Below the pieces are notes generated by a model. The model worked only from the letters and a program-made list of their open reading frames with translations. It was not told where the DNA came from and ran no database searches. Both the position numbers and the translations under genes were made by a program. From contig VAXY01000052.1 in NCBI GenBank assembly GCA_005885085.1, positions 1,410 through 6,481 of the forward strand: DNA of 5,072 bases, in the 5' to 3' direction. This DNA comes from Actinomycetota bacterium (lineage in GTDB: Bacteria; Actinomycetota; Thermoleophilia; Gaiellales; Gaiellaceae). Shown here one piece after another: positions 4,842 through 5,072 of the stretch. Within the stretch, counting starts at the first letter, position 1. Every line of letters starts with the position of its first letter.

Positions 4842-5072
4842 ATGGTCGGGGACGGGCGTGGGGTCGACTTTCAGATCGTTCCGTTCGAGGCTGCGCGGGC
4901 GGACGGGTTTCGCTCGCTCGTGGTCGACACGCTCCGTGAGTTCGGCTTCGAGCCAGACCCGGTGCTTGACGCCGACCTCGACGATCCCGCCGCCACGTAC
5001 GCTGCGCTCTGGCTCGTTCTGAGCGGGTTCGAGGTGGTCGGTTCGGTCGCGTTGCGCGACGTCGGCGACGGG
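4842..5072 (+). CDS. GNAT-like N-acetyltransferase, 5' part only
   Basis: Seventy-seven codons are visible from the ATG at 4842 before the window ends; the complete domain would be about 150-160 residues. The N-terminus has the GNAT layout: a first strand FQIVPFEAARADG (10-22), helix 1 FRSLVVDTLREFGFEPDPVL (23-42), an acidic DADLDDPAATY stretch (43-53), then strands ALWLVLSG (55-62) and FEVVGSVALRDVG (63-75), matching the strand 2/strand 3 hairpin just before the acetyl-CoA-binding motif. That motif (Q/R-x-x-G-x-G/A) lies outside the window, so the family call rests on the N-terminal pattern only. The substrate cannot be predicted. An in-frame TAG at 4827-4829 rules out a longer start. GGAAAGG (4833-4839) is a weak, closely placed ribosome site. 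The preceding 150 nt are unusually rich in repeats. Confidence 0.75.
   Translation, partial: MVGDGRGVDFQIVPFEAARADGFRSLVVDTLREFGFEPDPVLDADLDDPAATYAALWLVLSGFEVVGSVALRDVGDG

Overview
The window is a high-GC bacterial chromosome segment. Nearly every third codon position is G or C, and GTG starts are used for purD, purB and purQ. Protein style and gene order suggest a deep-branching actinobacterium, possibly of the Thermoleophilia (Gaiella/Solirubrobacter) type. That placement is inference from sequence style and remembered family patterns, not from a database search.

Positions 1-4297 hold a tightly packed de novo purine biosynthesis operon on the minus strand. Read in the direction of transcription it is purD (4297-3083), purE (3090-2677), purB (2655-1339), purC (1346-483), purS (486-238) and the first third of purQ (241-1, running off the window). 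Neighbouring genes overlap by 8 nt (purD/purE and purB/purC) or 4 nt (purC/purS as ATGA, purS/purQ as GTGA). The only gap is 21 nt, between purE and purB. The order E-B-C-S-Q is the Bacillus subtilis order without purK, with purD moved to the front. The products cover PRA to GAR (PurD), FGAR to FGAM (PurS/PurQ, with PurL expected just outside), CAIR formation (PurE), CAIR to SAICAR (PurC), and both adenylosuccinate lyase steps (PurB). purF, purN, purM, purK, purH and purL are not visible here.

Positions 4298-4362 form a 65-nt divergent intergenic region. It contains a candidate promoter for purD that would give a leaderless mRNA, and a small inverted repeat. On the plus strand follow a 108-codon acidic, helical protein of unknown function (4363-4689), a 152-nt intergenic region rich in repeats and competing hairpins (4690-4841), and the first 77 codons of a GNAT-like acetyltransferase (4842-5072, cut by the window end).

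I see no mobile element, CRISPR array, rRNA or tRNA. Most of the window is ordinary housekeeping sequence. The points most worth a second look are the unusual PurE (Ala in place of the usual active-site-loop His, and no purK next to it), the structured leader of the acetyltransferase gene, and the probable leaderless start of the pur operon.
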